Shown: one piece after another, positions 1 to 5,304 of the stretch
Position numbering within the stretch: position 1 is the first letter of the stretch
Layout of the letters: every line of letters begins with the position of its first letter
The notes under the pieces: model-generated
The model's database searches: none
The model's input: the letters and a program-made list of their open reading frames with translations, nothing else
What the model was told of the DNA's origin: nothing
Made by a program: the position numbers and the translations under genes
NCBI GenBank assembly: GCA_029573975.1
Contig: JAKQBU010000538.1
Span: 1 to 5,304 of the forward strand
DNA length: 5,304 nucleotides
From: Planctomycetota bacterium
Lineage (GTDB): Bacteria; Planctomycetota; Phycisphaerae; Sedimentisphaerales; SM23-30
Reading direction: 5' to 3'

Positions 1-597
1 GGCCAGGCCCGGATAATAGGGATCAATCTCAAAGGCCCGCGACAGGGCCTTCATCGTCTGTTCCACATCCCCTTTTTCGGCAAAATAGTCCGCCAGTGTC
101 AAAGAAGGAGTGGGATCTTTGAGGTTTTTCTCCTGGGCATAATGCAGCGTGGTTATATAATGCATGTCCATGCCCTTCTCCCGAAAATTATTGGCGATCC
201 GCACATATTCGCCCATCAGCATATCTTTATGGGCCAGAAACGCCTTAGTGGCCCGCAGGGATTCTTCTTCGCGCTGGTCCTCGTGTAAGATATTGATATA
301 TGCCATTTGTGCGGTTTCAATGGAAGGGGCGAAGCGAACCGCCAGACCGTATTCATAAATCGCCTGGTCGATCCGGCCCGTCGCCTGATAGCAGCGGCCC
401 AGCCAGTAGCGGGTGGCCGGATTTTCATGGTCATTATCCAGGCTCTTCTTCAAGAGTTCTTCCGCCTTTTCATACTCCCCGTATTCCATATACACCTGTG
501 CCCGCTGGTTCAGGCGAACCGAATCAATTGTACAGCCGGCGGCCAGCACCAGCAGCAAACCCGCCAATATTCCTGCACCTGTGACGAATGCCTTCAT
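1..597 (-). CDS. TPR-repeat lipoprotein, C-terminus cut off by the window edge
   Basis: This reading frame stays open for 199 codons from ATG at 597 to the left edge, so the C-terminus is missing. The first 22 residues form a lipoprotein signal peptide: a short basic start (MK), a hydrophobic core (ILAGLLLVLAA) and a lipobox ending AAGC with the lipidated cysteine at residue 22. The mature protein should be anchored to a membrane, facing the periplasm or cell exterior. At least three tetratricopeptide-like units follow, near residues 31-60, 61-92 and 165-197. Their signatures include YMEYGEYEKAEELLKKSL, YWLGRCYQATGRIDQAI and KALSRAFEIDP. Such repeats usually bind protein partners; the partner here is unknown. 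The start is supported by GGAG seven bases upstream (605-608). It lies 47 bp downstream of tRNA-His on the same strand with no clear terminator between them, so it may share that transcript. Exact role unknown. Confidence 0.87.
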   Translation of the reverse strand, partial: MKAFVTGAGILAGLLLVLAAGCTIDSVRLNQRAQVYMEYGEYEKAEELLKKSLDNDHENPATRYWLGRCYQATGRIDQAIYEYGLAVRFAPSIETAQMAYINILHEDQREEESLRATKAFLAHKDMLMGEYVRIANNFREKGMDMHYITTLHYAQEKNLKDPTPSLTLADYFAEKGDVEQTMKALSRAFEIDPYYPGLA

Positions 598-644
598 AAT
601 CAATCTCCGCTACAGAACTTTTCAGGGACTATGCAACAAAAAAG

Positions 645-718
645 GGTGAGAGACGGGATTCGAACCCGCGGCCCCCAGGACCACAACCTGGTGCTCTATC
701 CAGCTGAGCTACTCCCAC
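645..718 (-). tRNA. tRNA-His (anticodon GTG)
   Basis: The minus strand folds into a complete cloverleaf. The acceptor arm is GTGGGAG against CTCTCAC with one G-U pair. The D stem is GCTC/GAGC. The anticodon stem is CCAGG/CCTGG around the loop TTGTGGT, giving anticodon GTG (His). A 5-base variable loop follows, then the T arm GCGGG-TTCGAAT-CCCGT. The discriminator is C73 (position 645), and the base before G1 (position 719) is a G on the minus strand. It supplies the G-1 that pairs with C73, the identity element specific to histidine tRNAs. The 3' CCA is not fully encoded: one C follows, then a run of six Ts (638-643). That T run just after the acceptor stem may help termination, but no separate hairpin is present. 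Confidence 0.97.
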
Positions 719-746
719 CATAACTATTTAATTTACATATAATTAA

Positions 747-779
747 CTCTGGTTTTTTGCCTTTTTCAACTCTCCAGAG
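747..779 (-). repeat. Inverted repeat in the tRNA-His leader
   Basis: CTCTGG (minus strand, 779-774) and CCAGAG (752-747) are perfect 6-base complements separated by about 21 A-rich bases. If transcription starts near 780, this would be a stem-loop at the extreme 5' end of the precursor tRNA. The loop is long and the stem short, so its significance is doubtful. It is not followed by a T run in the transcribed direction, so it does not look like a terminator. Confidence 0.25.
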
Positions 780-786
780 GCTTCCC

Positions 787-814
787 AGTGTAACCGGAAA
801 AAAACTTTTGTCAA
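787..814 (-). promoter_or_regulatory. Probable sigma70-type promoter for tRNA-His
   Basis: On the minus strand there is a perfect -35 box TTGACA (814-809), a 16-bp spacer and a -10 box TACACT (792-787; 4 of 6 matches to TATAAT). Initiation would fall near 780, about 60 bases before the tRNA. A 6-bp inverted repeat brackets the -35 region: AACCGG directly upstream of it (820-815) and CCGGTT in the spacer reaching the first base of the -10 box (797-792). It lies only 12 bp beyond the accD stop codon, the expected place for a tRNA promoter. The assignment rests on motif match and position alone. Confidence 0.55.
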
Positions 815-826
815 CCGGTTGAAAGC

Positions 827-1669
827 TCATTTCCCGCAATAATCAATGATTCGTGCCAGCTCGCTTCGCAGCTCCTTCCGCGGCACAATCATATCTACAA
901 AGCCGTGCTCCAGCAGGAACTCCGCTTTCTGGAAACCTTCCGGCAGTTCCACCTTGATGGTATGCCAGATGGTCCGGGGTCCGGCAAAACCGATGAGAGC
1001 GCCCGGTTCGGCGATAATGATATCCCCCAGCATGGCAAAGCTGGCCGCCACGCCGCCCGTTGTCGGATCGCTTAAAATGGAGATAAACAGCCCACCCGCC
1101 TCGTTCAGGCGGCCTATAGCTGCACTGGTTTTGGCCATCTGGGCCAGGCTCAAAACTCCTTCCTGCATCCGGGCGCCGCCGGAACAGCTCACCACCACCA
1201 GCGGAAATTGGGTTTCCGCCGCCATTTCCGCCGCCACGGAAATCTTTTCTCCGACCACTGATCCCATCGAACCCATCATAAACTCCGGGTCCATAGCCGC
1301 CAGCATGATGGGCCTGCCTTTTACGAAGGCCTTTCCCATTACCACGGCATCATTCAAGCCGGTTTTTTTCTGGCTGGACTCCAGCCGGCTTTTGTAGTCC
1401 TGTAAATCATGAAAATCCAGGGCATCCACGGGGGCGTAATCGGCCAGCAATTCCTCAAAACTGCCCTCATCACAGAGCTGCTCAATCCGGGTTTTGGCCC
1501 GTACCCGGAAATGGTAATTACACTCCGGGCATACTTCCAGATTTTCGGTCACGGTTTTGGCAAAGATCATGTCTTCGCAGCCGGGGCAGCGGCGCCACAG
1601 GCCTTCCGGAACATCCAATTTTTTCTTTAAGGAATAGCCGTCCCAGGACCCTTTTTTGTTCTGTTTCAT
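827..1669 (-). CDS. accD: Acetyl-CoA carboxylase carboxyltransferase subunit beta (AccD)
   Basis: AccD pairs with AccA to form the cytoplasmic carboxyltransferase that moves the carboxyl group from biotin to acetyl-CoA, making malonyl-CoA for fatty-acid synthesis. The 280-residue protein is close to the usual 280-305. The N-terminal zinc ribbon typical of bacterial AccD is intact, with cysteines at 28, 31, 47 and 50 (CPGC...CPEC). The crotonase-like core follows, with hallmark stretches SCSGGARMQEG (161-171), LSDPTTGGVAASFAMLGD (199-216) and EPGALIGFAGPR (221-232), then LPEGFQKAEFLLEHGF (242-257). Glycine-rich turns of the SGGAR and TTGG type shape the oxyanion holes and CoA site in this family. 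The ATG overlaps the stop of the upstream gene as ATGA, suggesting translational coupling; GAGG lies about ten bases upstream. accA is not in the window. Nothing suggests loss of function. Confidence 0.97.
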   Translation of the reverse strand: MKQNKKGSWDGYSLKKKLDVPEGLWRRCPGCEDMIFAKTVTENLEVCPECNYHFRVRAKTRIEQLCDEGSFEELLADYAPVDALDFHDLQDYKSRLESSQKKTGLNDAVVMGKAFVKGRPIMLAAMDPEFMMGSMGSVVGEKISVAAEMAAETQFPLVVVSCSGGARMQEGVLSLAQMAKTSAAIGRLNEAGGLFISILSDPTTGGVAASFAMLGDIIIAEPGALIGFAGPRTIWHTIKVELPEGFQKAEFLLEHGFVDMIVPRKELRSELARIIDYCGK

Positions 1670-2376
1670 GCGATGCCGGCCTCGAACTGGAAGGATTGGC
1701 CAGGATCCTCTTCCTCGATTTCGTTCTTGATTCGTTTTGCGGCGGCCGGTTTGCTCTGGGATGGGGTTGCGACTTGCAGATTCGGCACATAAACCTCATA
1801 TGGGCCAGCGGCAATCCGGCTCTGGCATTCCAGTACTTTTAGCGGAGCTTCCTGGGCCGCGACCTGCCACAGGGTATTCACATCTTTTTGGGTCAGATGA
1901 CATTCAATCATCGCGGCTGCCATCTGGCCGGCAATCACAGCAACTTTCTTTTCCCCACTCTTTCGGAGGATTTGGCGGACCGCGTCCCGGATACGGTCAT
2001 AGGCAGCCAGGGTTGACTCCCCTTGCGGTGGGGTAAAGGCCGTCGGATCCTGCTTCCATTGCTTATAGGACGTACCGAAGCGCTTTTGGATATCCTGGAG
2101 GCACAATCCCTGCCATAATCCGCAGTTCAGCTCGCGTAACCCGGTATGCTTTTTGGTTTTAAAGCCAAACTGATGGGATAGGTATTGGGCTGTGGGGCCG
2201 GAGGATTCATTCCCGCTGGAGTACAGACAGTCAATACCCTCCTCCTTCAGAAAAGAAGAGATTCGATCCAGCACCTCTTTACCCGTTTCTGAAATCGGCA
2301 GGGGCAGGGTTCCTTGCAGTCTATTTTGTTCTTTCCAGGCTGGACTTCCAGCCCGGATTATAATTATCTTTTTCAT
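1666..2376 (-). CDS. Histidine-phosphatase-fold protein lacking its catalytic histidines (probable pseudoenzyme)
   Basis: The 236-residue protein aligns along its first ~185 residues with the histidine phosphatase/phosphoglycerate mutase superfamily: a beta strand KKIIIIRAGSP at the N-terminus, NRLQG (18-22), a PISETG helix start, LYSS (51-54) and LRELNCGLWQG (80-90). Key residues are changed. The RHG signature reads R8-A9-G10, so the phospho-accepting histidine is alanine (codon GCT). The second histidine, usually in a V-x-H-G context, is A149 in VIAG (codon GCC). The arginine after the YSS motif is replaced (SGNESSGPTA, Ser58 by alignment). Arg8 and Glu82 remain. Phosphatase or mutase activity is therefore unlikely, and a binding or regulatory role is inferred. 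Residues about 203-236 form a polar tail with a KPAAAKR stretch and an EIEEED patch. A good promoter lies 39-68 bp upstream. No strong Shine-Dalgarno is seen. The 3' end overlaps accD by 4 bp. Confidence 0.87.
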   Translation of the reverse strand: MKKIIIIRAGSPAWKEQNRLQGTLPLPISETGKEVLDRISSFLKEEGIDCLYSSGNESSGPTAQYLSHQFGFKTKKHTGLRELNCGLWQGLCLQDIQKRFGTSYKQWKQDPTAFTPPQGESTLAAYDRIRDAVRQILRKSGEKKVAVIAGQMAAAMIECHLTQKDVNTLWQVAAQEAPLKVLECQSRIAAGPYEVYVPNLQVATPSQSKPAAAKRIKNEIEEEDPGQSFQFEAGIA

Positions 2377-2414
2377 AAAGTTATTATCAAAACCAATCCA
2401 GGCAACAATCCTGC

Positions 2415-2444
2415 ATTATACCAATAGTATAGGGGGCAAAGCAA
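2415..2444 (-). promoter_or_regulatory. Extended -10 promoter for the phosphatase-like gene and accD
   Basis: The minus strand carries a consensus -10 box TATAAT (2420-2415) preceded by TGG, which makes it an extended -10 (TGnTATAAT). An 18-bp spacer separates it from a weak -35 box TTGCTT (2444-2439; 3 of 6). Extended -10 promoters commonly tolerate a poor -35. Initiation near 2408 would leave a leader of roughly 30 bases before the ATG at 2376. This is the only good promoter match I see in the 170-bp gap, so the phosphatase-like gene and accD probably form their own transcription unit. Confidence 0.6.
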
Positions 2445-2530
2445 GAGGAAGGCAGGGATTTGTCGTATGTGTTTGTTAAATTGATAGTTACAATCGATTT
2501 GATCAGTGTTTAGTTTATTCTGCGGCCGGT

Positions 2531-2550
2531 AAAATCGTAGTTTTTTCTAC
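2531..2550 (-). terminator. Weak terminator-like hairpin after the glycosyltransferase gene
   Basis: On the minus strand GTAG-AAAAAA-CTAC forms a 4-bp stem with a 6-base loop that overlaps the TAG stop codon of the glycosyltransferase gene. It is followed by GATTTT. The stem is very short and the T run has only four bases, so this would be a poor intrinsic terminator. It is listed because it sits where one would be expected and nothing better is seen in the gap. Confidence 0.2.
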
Positions 2551-3677
2551 TGCGAAGCCATTAGTTCCTGATAGGCTTGCCAGGTTTGGGCTGCTGTTTT
2601 TTCCCAGGAAAATTTCGCCGCCTGGTCCAGGCATTTTTGTCTGTTGCCGGTCTTTCCGACATCATACTGGATGGCCTGGAGGATTGCCTGGGAAATGGCC
2701 TCTGGGTCCAGAGGATCGAATAACCGGCCGGCAGAACCGACGACTTCGGGGATGGCGGCGGCGTTGGAGCAGGCAACCGTTGTTCCGCACGCCATGGCTT
2801 CCACCAGCGGCAGACCGAATCCTTCATACAGGCTGGGCAGGACACATAACGAAGCCAGATTGTACAATCCCGGCAAATCCTTTTCCTCAATGAGGCCGAG
2901 AAATAGAACCTGGGGACGAATGTCCAGACAGTCAGCCAGATCCTGTAAGGTTTTGGTATTTTGAGAGATTGGCCCCGTTAAAACCAGTGCATACTCCCGC
3001 TGCATCTCATCGGGTAGAAGCCGATACCCTTTCAGCAGTCTGGCCAGATTTTTGTGCGGCTTATGATTGCCCACATACAGGATGAATTTTTCCGGCAACC
3101 GGTATTTCTGCCGCACTTCTGTCAAGTGTTGCCTGTCCTGTATCGGCCGATATTGACGGCTGTAGCCCTGGGGGATGAGCCGGATTTTCTCCGGCGGGCA
3201 TTGCAGCCATTGCTGGATATCCTTTTGGGTGTGCTGGGATATGGTAATTACCCTGCTGGCACGCTGGGCATTATGCCGGGCCAGACGATAAAAATACTGC
3301 CGTTTCAATGGTGAACAATAACCCGGCAGGGTAAGCGGATACAAATCGTGGATGGTCATCACCAGCGGAATACCCCGCATACCCAGAGGCATATCGAAAT
3401 GGGGGTAATGATATAAATCCATATTATCGTGGAATTTACGGAACTCCCAATGCTGCCGCACCGAAAGACACGGGGCTTTCACGGCTGCCAACTCCAGATC
3501 GGGCCCCTCCTTCAACAATTCGGTGATAACGGTCTGCTGCCGCCGGCTTTCGGAGTTGTGATATATCTTCCACTGTATTTGCGGTCTGGTTCGGACCAGG
3601 GCTTTTAGTAATTCTGCCGTATAGACACCGCCTCCGCCGGGCAGATGGGCAAACCGAAGATCATAACTGATTTTCAT
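2547..3677 (-). CDS. Glycosyltransferase family 4 (GT-B fold)
   Basis: A 376-residue retaining glycosyltransferase of the GT4 type, predicted to transfer a sugar from a nucleotide-sugar donor to a growing surface glycan at the cytoplasmic face of the membrane. Donor and acceptor cannot be read from the sequence. The N-terminal acceptor-side domain starts MKISYDLRF with a glycine loop GGGG at 14-17 and contains VMTIHDLYPL (106-115). The C-terminal donor-side domain begins near 198 with ILYVGNHKPHKNL (199-211), the lysine-bearing loop typical of GT4. It continues through VLFLGLIEEKDLPGLY (257-272) to the E-x7-E motif, E285 and E293 in YEGFGLPLVEAMACG (284-298). The length fits a full enzyme, with no signal peptide or membrane segment. 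The ATG lies 19 bp after the stop of the proline-rich gene, so the two are probably cotranscribed. No strong Shine-Dalgarno is visible. No other polysaccharide genes occur in the window. Confidence 0.94.
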   Translation of the reverse strand: MKISYDLRFAHLPGGGGVYTAELLKALVRTRPQIQWKIYHNSESRRQQTVITELLKEGPDLELAAVKAPCLSVRQHWEFRKFHDNMDLYHYPHFDMPLGMRGIPLVMTIHDLYPLTLPGYCSPLKRQYFYRLARHNAQRASRVITISQHTQKDIQQWLQCPPEKIRLIPQGYSRQYRPIQDRQHLTEVRQKYRLPEKFILYVGNHKPHKNLARLLKGYRLLPDEMQREYALVLTGPISQNTKTLQDLADCLDIRPQVLFLGLIEEKDLPGLYNLASLCVLPSLYEGFGLPLVEAMACGTTVACSNAAAIPEVVGSAGRLFDPLDPEAISQAILQAIQYDVGKTGNRQKCLDQAAKFSWEKTAAQTWQAYQELMASQ

Positions 3678-3696
3678 GCAACAAACGGCTCATCAA

Positions 3697-4404
3697 TCAA
3701 TAATCATAACTGCCCATCGGTCGCAAACCAACTGGAGTTCCCAAAATTTCCGCGTATAAAACCGCCCGGGCCAGTTCATCCTTTTGATTGAATGCCAGAG
3801 GTATCGCACCGGTTGAAACCACCTGGCTCCTTTTTTCCAAAACTTGCGTTTTTTTTTCTTCTGCAGTTCCAGAGGGGTGGACCTTCGGCGGCATGATTAC
3901 CGGCTGTTGGGCTACCACCGGGATTGGTATGGGCCGCGGTGGCATGGCACCGGATCGCGGAATCGGCTTGGCCGTTTGCTGAATGGGCGGCCGAGGGCTA
4001 CCCATCGGTTGGGGTGAAGACACCGTTGGGGCGGGTTTAGATGTCTGCGATACCGGTCGGGGTACCGGAATCGGCCTTTTTATAGCCGGCTCAGATGTTC
4101 CGGTTTGAGCTGGCAGCCGGGTTGGCGGCGGAGTTGATGGTCGGGTTGATGGTTGGTTTGGTGGTACCTGGGATTGACGAGCCGGATGAGTAGGCGGCAG
4201 TTTGCGCATGTAGGCAGGCGGCGCCGGCTGGGAGGGCTTCTGTTTAGGAGCAGGTGTCTCCGGCGGTTTTTTGGTCTGTTTGCCCTTGATCAGGCTGCTT
4301 ACTATATAAACTATGAACAAAATAACCGGCAGATATTTGCCCATACCGCCCGGTCCGTCGTCCTGGTCAGCCAGACAAAAAGCAGAAATAATTTGATACC
4401 ACAT
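3697..4404 (-). CDS. Proline-rich single-pass membrane protein, function unknown
   Basis: I do not recognise this 235-residue protein as a named family. Residues 24-39 (YLPVILFIVYIVSSLI) form one clear membrane segment followed by a lysine-rich stretch (KGKQTKK), which by the positive-inside rule puts the long C-terminal part in the cytoplasm. Residues 41-180 are low complexity, about 30% proline with Ser, Thr, Gln and Lys/Arg, and probably extended or disordered. The sequence becomes ordinary again near 181: a charged EEKKTQVLEKR stretch and a C-terminal block with ELARAVLYAEILG (210-222), TPVGLRP (223-229) and the end GSYDY. That block looks like a short interaction motif. The gene sits 42 bp after floA and 19 bp before the glycosyltransferase, suggesting a shared transcript. 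The start at Met1 is used because the frame opens there; Met21, just before the membrane segment, is an alternative. The long open frame and non-repetitive ends argue that it is real. Confidence 0.82.
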   Translation of the reverse strand: MWYQIISAFCLADQDDGPGGMGKYLPVILFIVYIVSSLIKGKQTKKPPETPAPKQKPSQPAPPAYMRKLPPTHPARQSQVPPNQPSTRPSTPPPTRLPAQTGTSEPAIKRPIPVPRPVSQTSKPAPTVSSPQPMGSPRPPIQQTAKPIPRSGAMPPRPIPIPVVAQQPVIMPPKVHPSGTAEEKKTQVLEKRSQVVSTGAIPLAFNQKDELARAVLYAEILGTPVGLRPMGSYDY

Positions 4405-4446
4405 AATTCTTATCCGCTGGTAAAGGATACCTTATTTTTACAATAC

Positions 4447-5304
4447 TTATGATTCATGATGGGGAGTTTGTTTCGGCTGATTTCCCCGGCCGATCGAATC
4501 CCGCATGGCGGTATCGGCCGCGATATTCTTCATACGGTAATAGTCCATAATCCCCAGGTTCCCGCTGCGGAAGGAATCGGCGATGGCACGGGGCACTTCC
4601 GCCTCCGCCAACACCACCTTGGCCTGGTTCTCCTGCACCAGGGCGCGCATTTCCTGTTCCCGTGCCCGGGCCATGGCCGCCCGGCCTTCGGCTTCGGCCT
4701 GCCGCATCTTTTTGTCTGCTTCCGCCCGGTCGGTTTCCAGCAGAGCGCCTACGTTGGCTACATCCCCGGCGCTGGCGACGCTGACATCGGCGATATCAAT
4801 CGAGACTATCTCATAGGCCGTCTGGGCGTCCAGGCCGCTTTCCAATACCTTGCGGGAGATCCGATCCGGATTCTCCAGCACATCCTTGTAGGTATTGGAG
4901 GAACCGATGGCACTGACGATCCCCTGGCCGACACGGGCGATGATTGTCTCATCCGTGGCACCGCGTACCAACTGGTCGATGTTGGAGCGCACTGTTACCC
5001 GTGCCCGCACCAGCAGCCGGATGCCATCCTTGGCCACCGCGTCCAGCATGGTGGTCCCGGGTGTTTGAGTCGGACAATCGATAACCTTGGGCTTAACCGT
5101 GGTATGCACCGCTTCCAGGATATCGCGGCCAGCCAGATCAATCGCCCGGGCCACATCGAAGGACAGCTTGATATTTGCCCGGTTGGCGGCAATCATGGCC
5201 TTGACCAGATTGTCCAGATGGCCGCCGGCGAAATGATGGGCCTGCAAATCGGCAAAGCTGATATTCAAATTGGCCTTAAAGGCAATAATCAGGGCATTGA
5301 CACA
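4447..5304 (-). CDS. floA: Flotillin-like protein FloA (SPFH/UPF0365 family), N-terminus cut off by the window edge
   Basis: FloA is a membrane-associated scaffold that assembles into patches in bacterial functional membrane microdomains and affects membrane order and the activity of partner proteins. The frame is open for 285 residues and continues through the right edge. The upstream codons ([13 protein letters not shown]) match the family, so a TTG at 5268 is an internal leucine, not the start. Perhaps 50-60 N-terminal residues, including the membrane anchor, are missing. Visible family features are [21 protein letters not shown] (residues 23-43, quoted here only as its core AGGHLDN), [36 protein letters not shown] and SIDIADV. 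After these comes an Ala/Glu-rich probable coiled coil (about 190-245: [17 protein letters not shown] onward) and the C-terminal [21 protein letters not shown], shortened here to its core GIMDYY. The tail is short and polar (PKQTPHHES). The proline-rich membrane gene follows 42 bp later. Confidence 0.96.
   Translation of the reverse strand, partial: CVNALIIAFKANLNISFADLQAHHFAGGHLDNLVKAMIAANRANIKLSFDVARAIDLAGRDILEAVHTTVKPKVIDCPTQTPGTTMLDAVAKDGIRLLVRARVTVRSNIDQLVRGATDETIIARVGQGIVSAIGSSNTYKDVLENPDRISRKVLESGLDAQTAYEIVSIDIADVSVASAGDVANVGALLETDRAEADKKMRQAEAEGRAAMARAREQEMRALVQENQAKVVLAEAEVPRAIADSFRSGNLGIMDYYRMKNIAADTAMRDSIGRGNQPKQTPHHES

Noticed and set aside
645..718. tRNA-His as an attachment site for an integrated element
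   Set aside because: No integrase gene or repeated copy of the tRNA 3' end is visible in the window, and the flanking genes are ordinary chromosomal ones.
307..723. Plus-strand frame of 138 codons spanning the lipoprotein gene and the tRNA
   Set aside because: Its C-terminal part is the translated antisense of tRNA-His (the familiar spurious DGIRTRGPQDHN type of sequence), and the rest is antisense to a well-supported lipoprotein gene.
736..769. Alternative tRNA-His promoter with TTGAAA (769-764) and an AT-rich -10 (744-736)
   Set aside because: The spacing is poor (19-22 bp for the best -10 matches), and a perfect TTGACA with a 16-bp spacer lies just upstream.
792..820. Intrinsic terminator for accD formed by AACCGG...CCGGTT
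   Set aside because: The stem is only 6 bp with a 17-base loop, and no T run follows on the minus strand; the sequence fits a promoter better.
846..1397. Plus-strand frame of 183 codons
   Set aside because: It is entirely antisense to accD, whose protein matches its family throughout; no domain signature or ribosome-binding site supports the antisense frame.
1518..1814. Minus-strand frame of 98 codons across the phosphatase-like/accD junction
   Set aside because: It is a shifted frame of two well-supported overlapping genes, with no sign that a frameshift joins them.
2377..2546. Small RNA, small gene or riboswitch in the gap before the phosphatase-like gene
   Set aside because: No conserved aptamer-like stems and no open frame with a credible ribosome-binding site were found; the leader after the promoter is only about 30 bases.
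3865..4285. Proline-rich region as a tandem DNA repeat array
   Set aside because: The codons and residues are biased toward proline, but I see no regular repeat unit or fixed period in the DNA.

Overview
All genes in this window lie on the minus strand, so transcription runs from the right edge (5304) to the left edge (1). The base composition is moderately GC-rich. Coding density is high and Shine-Dalgarno signals are mostly weak. The mix of a FloA-type flotillin, an AccD, a GT4 glycosyltransferase, a proline-rich membrane protein and a TPR lipoprotein suggests an environmental bacterium. A planctomycete-type lineage (perhaps Phycisphaerae) is my best guess, but this is inference from gene content and style; no marker here proves it.

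Layout in the direction of transcription. (1) 5304-4447: most of a flotillin-like scaffold protein, FloA, whose N-terminal membrane part lies outside the window. (2) 4404-3697: a single-pass membrane protein with a long proline-rich region and a short conserved-looking C-terminus, not recognised. (3) 3677-2547: a GT4 glycosyltransferase, 19 bp downstream of the previous gene. These three look like one transcription unit. (4) 2546-2377: a 170-bp gap with a weak hairpin just after the glycosyltransferase and a convincing extended -10 promoter (2415-2444). (5) 2376-1666: a histidine-phosphatase-fold protein that has lost both catalytic histidines, overlapping by 4 bp (6) accD, 1669-827, the carboxyltransferase beta subunit of acetyl-CoA carboxylase. 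(7) A short gap with a good sigma70-type promoter (787-814), followed by tRNA-His(GTG) at 718-645. (8) 597-1: the start of a TPR lipoprotein that runs off the left edge.

The main points of interest are the catalytically dead phosphatase-like protein that appears translationally coupled to accD, and the uncharacterised proline-rich membrane protein placed directly after floA. AccD links the window to the first committed step of fatty-acid synthesis. FloA organises membrane domains and the glycosyltransferase probably builds a cell-surface glycan, so a loose envelope theme is possible, but nothing in the sequence proves functional coupling. I found no mobile element, CRISPR array, rRNA or complete defence system.
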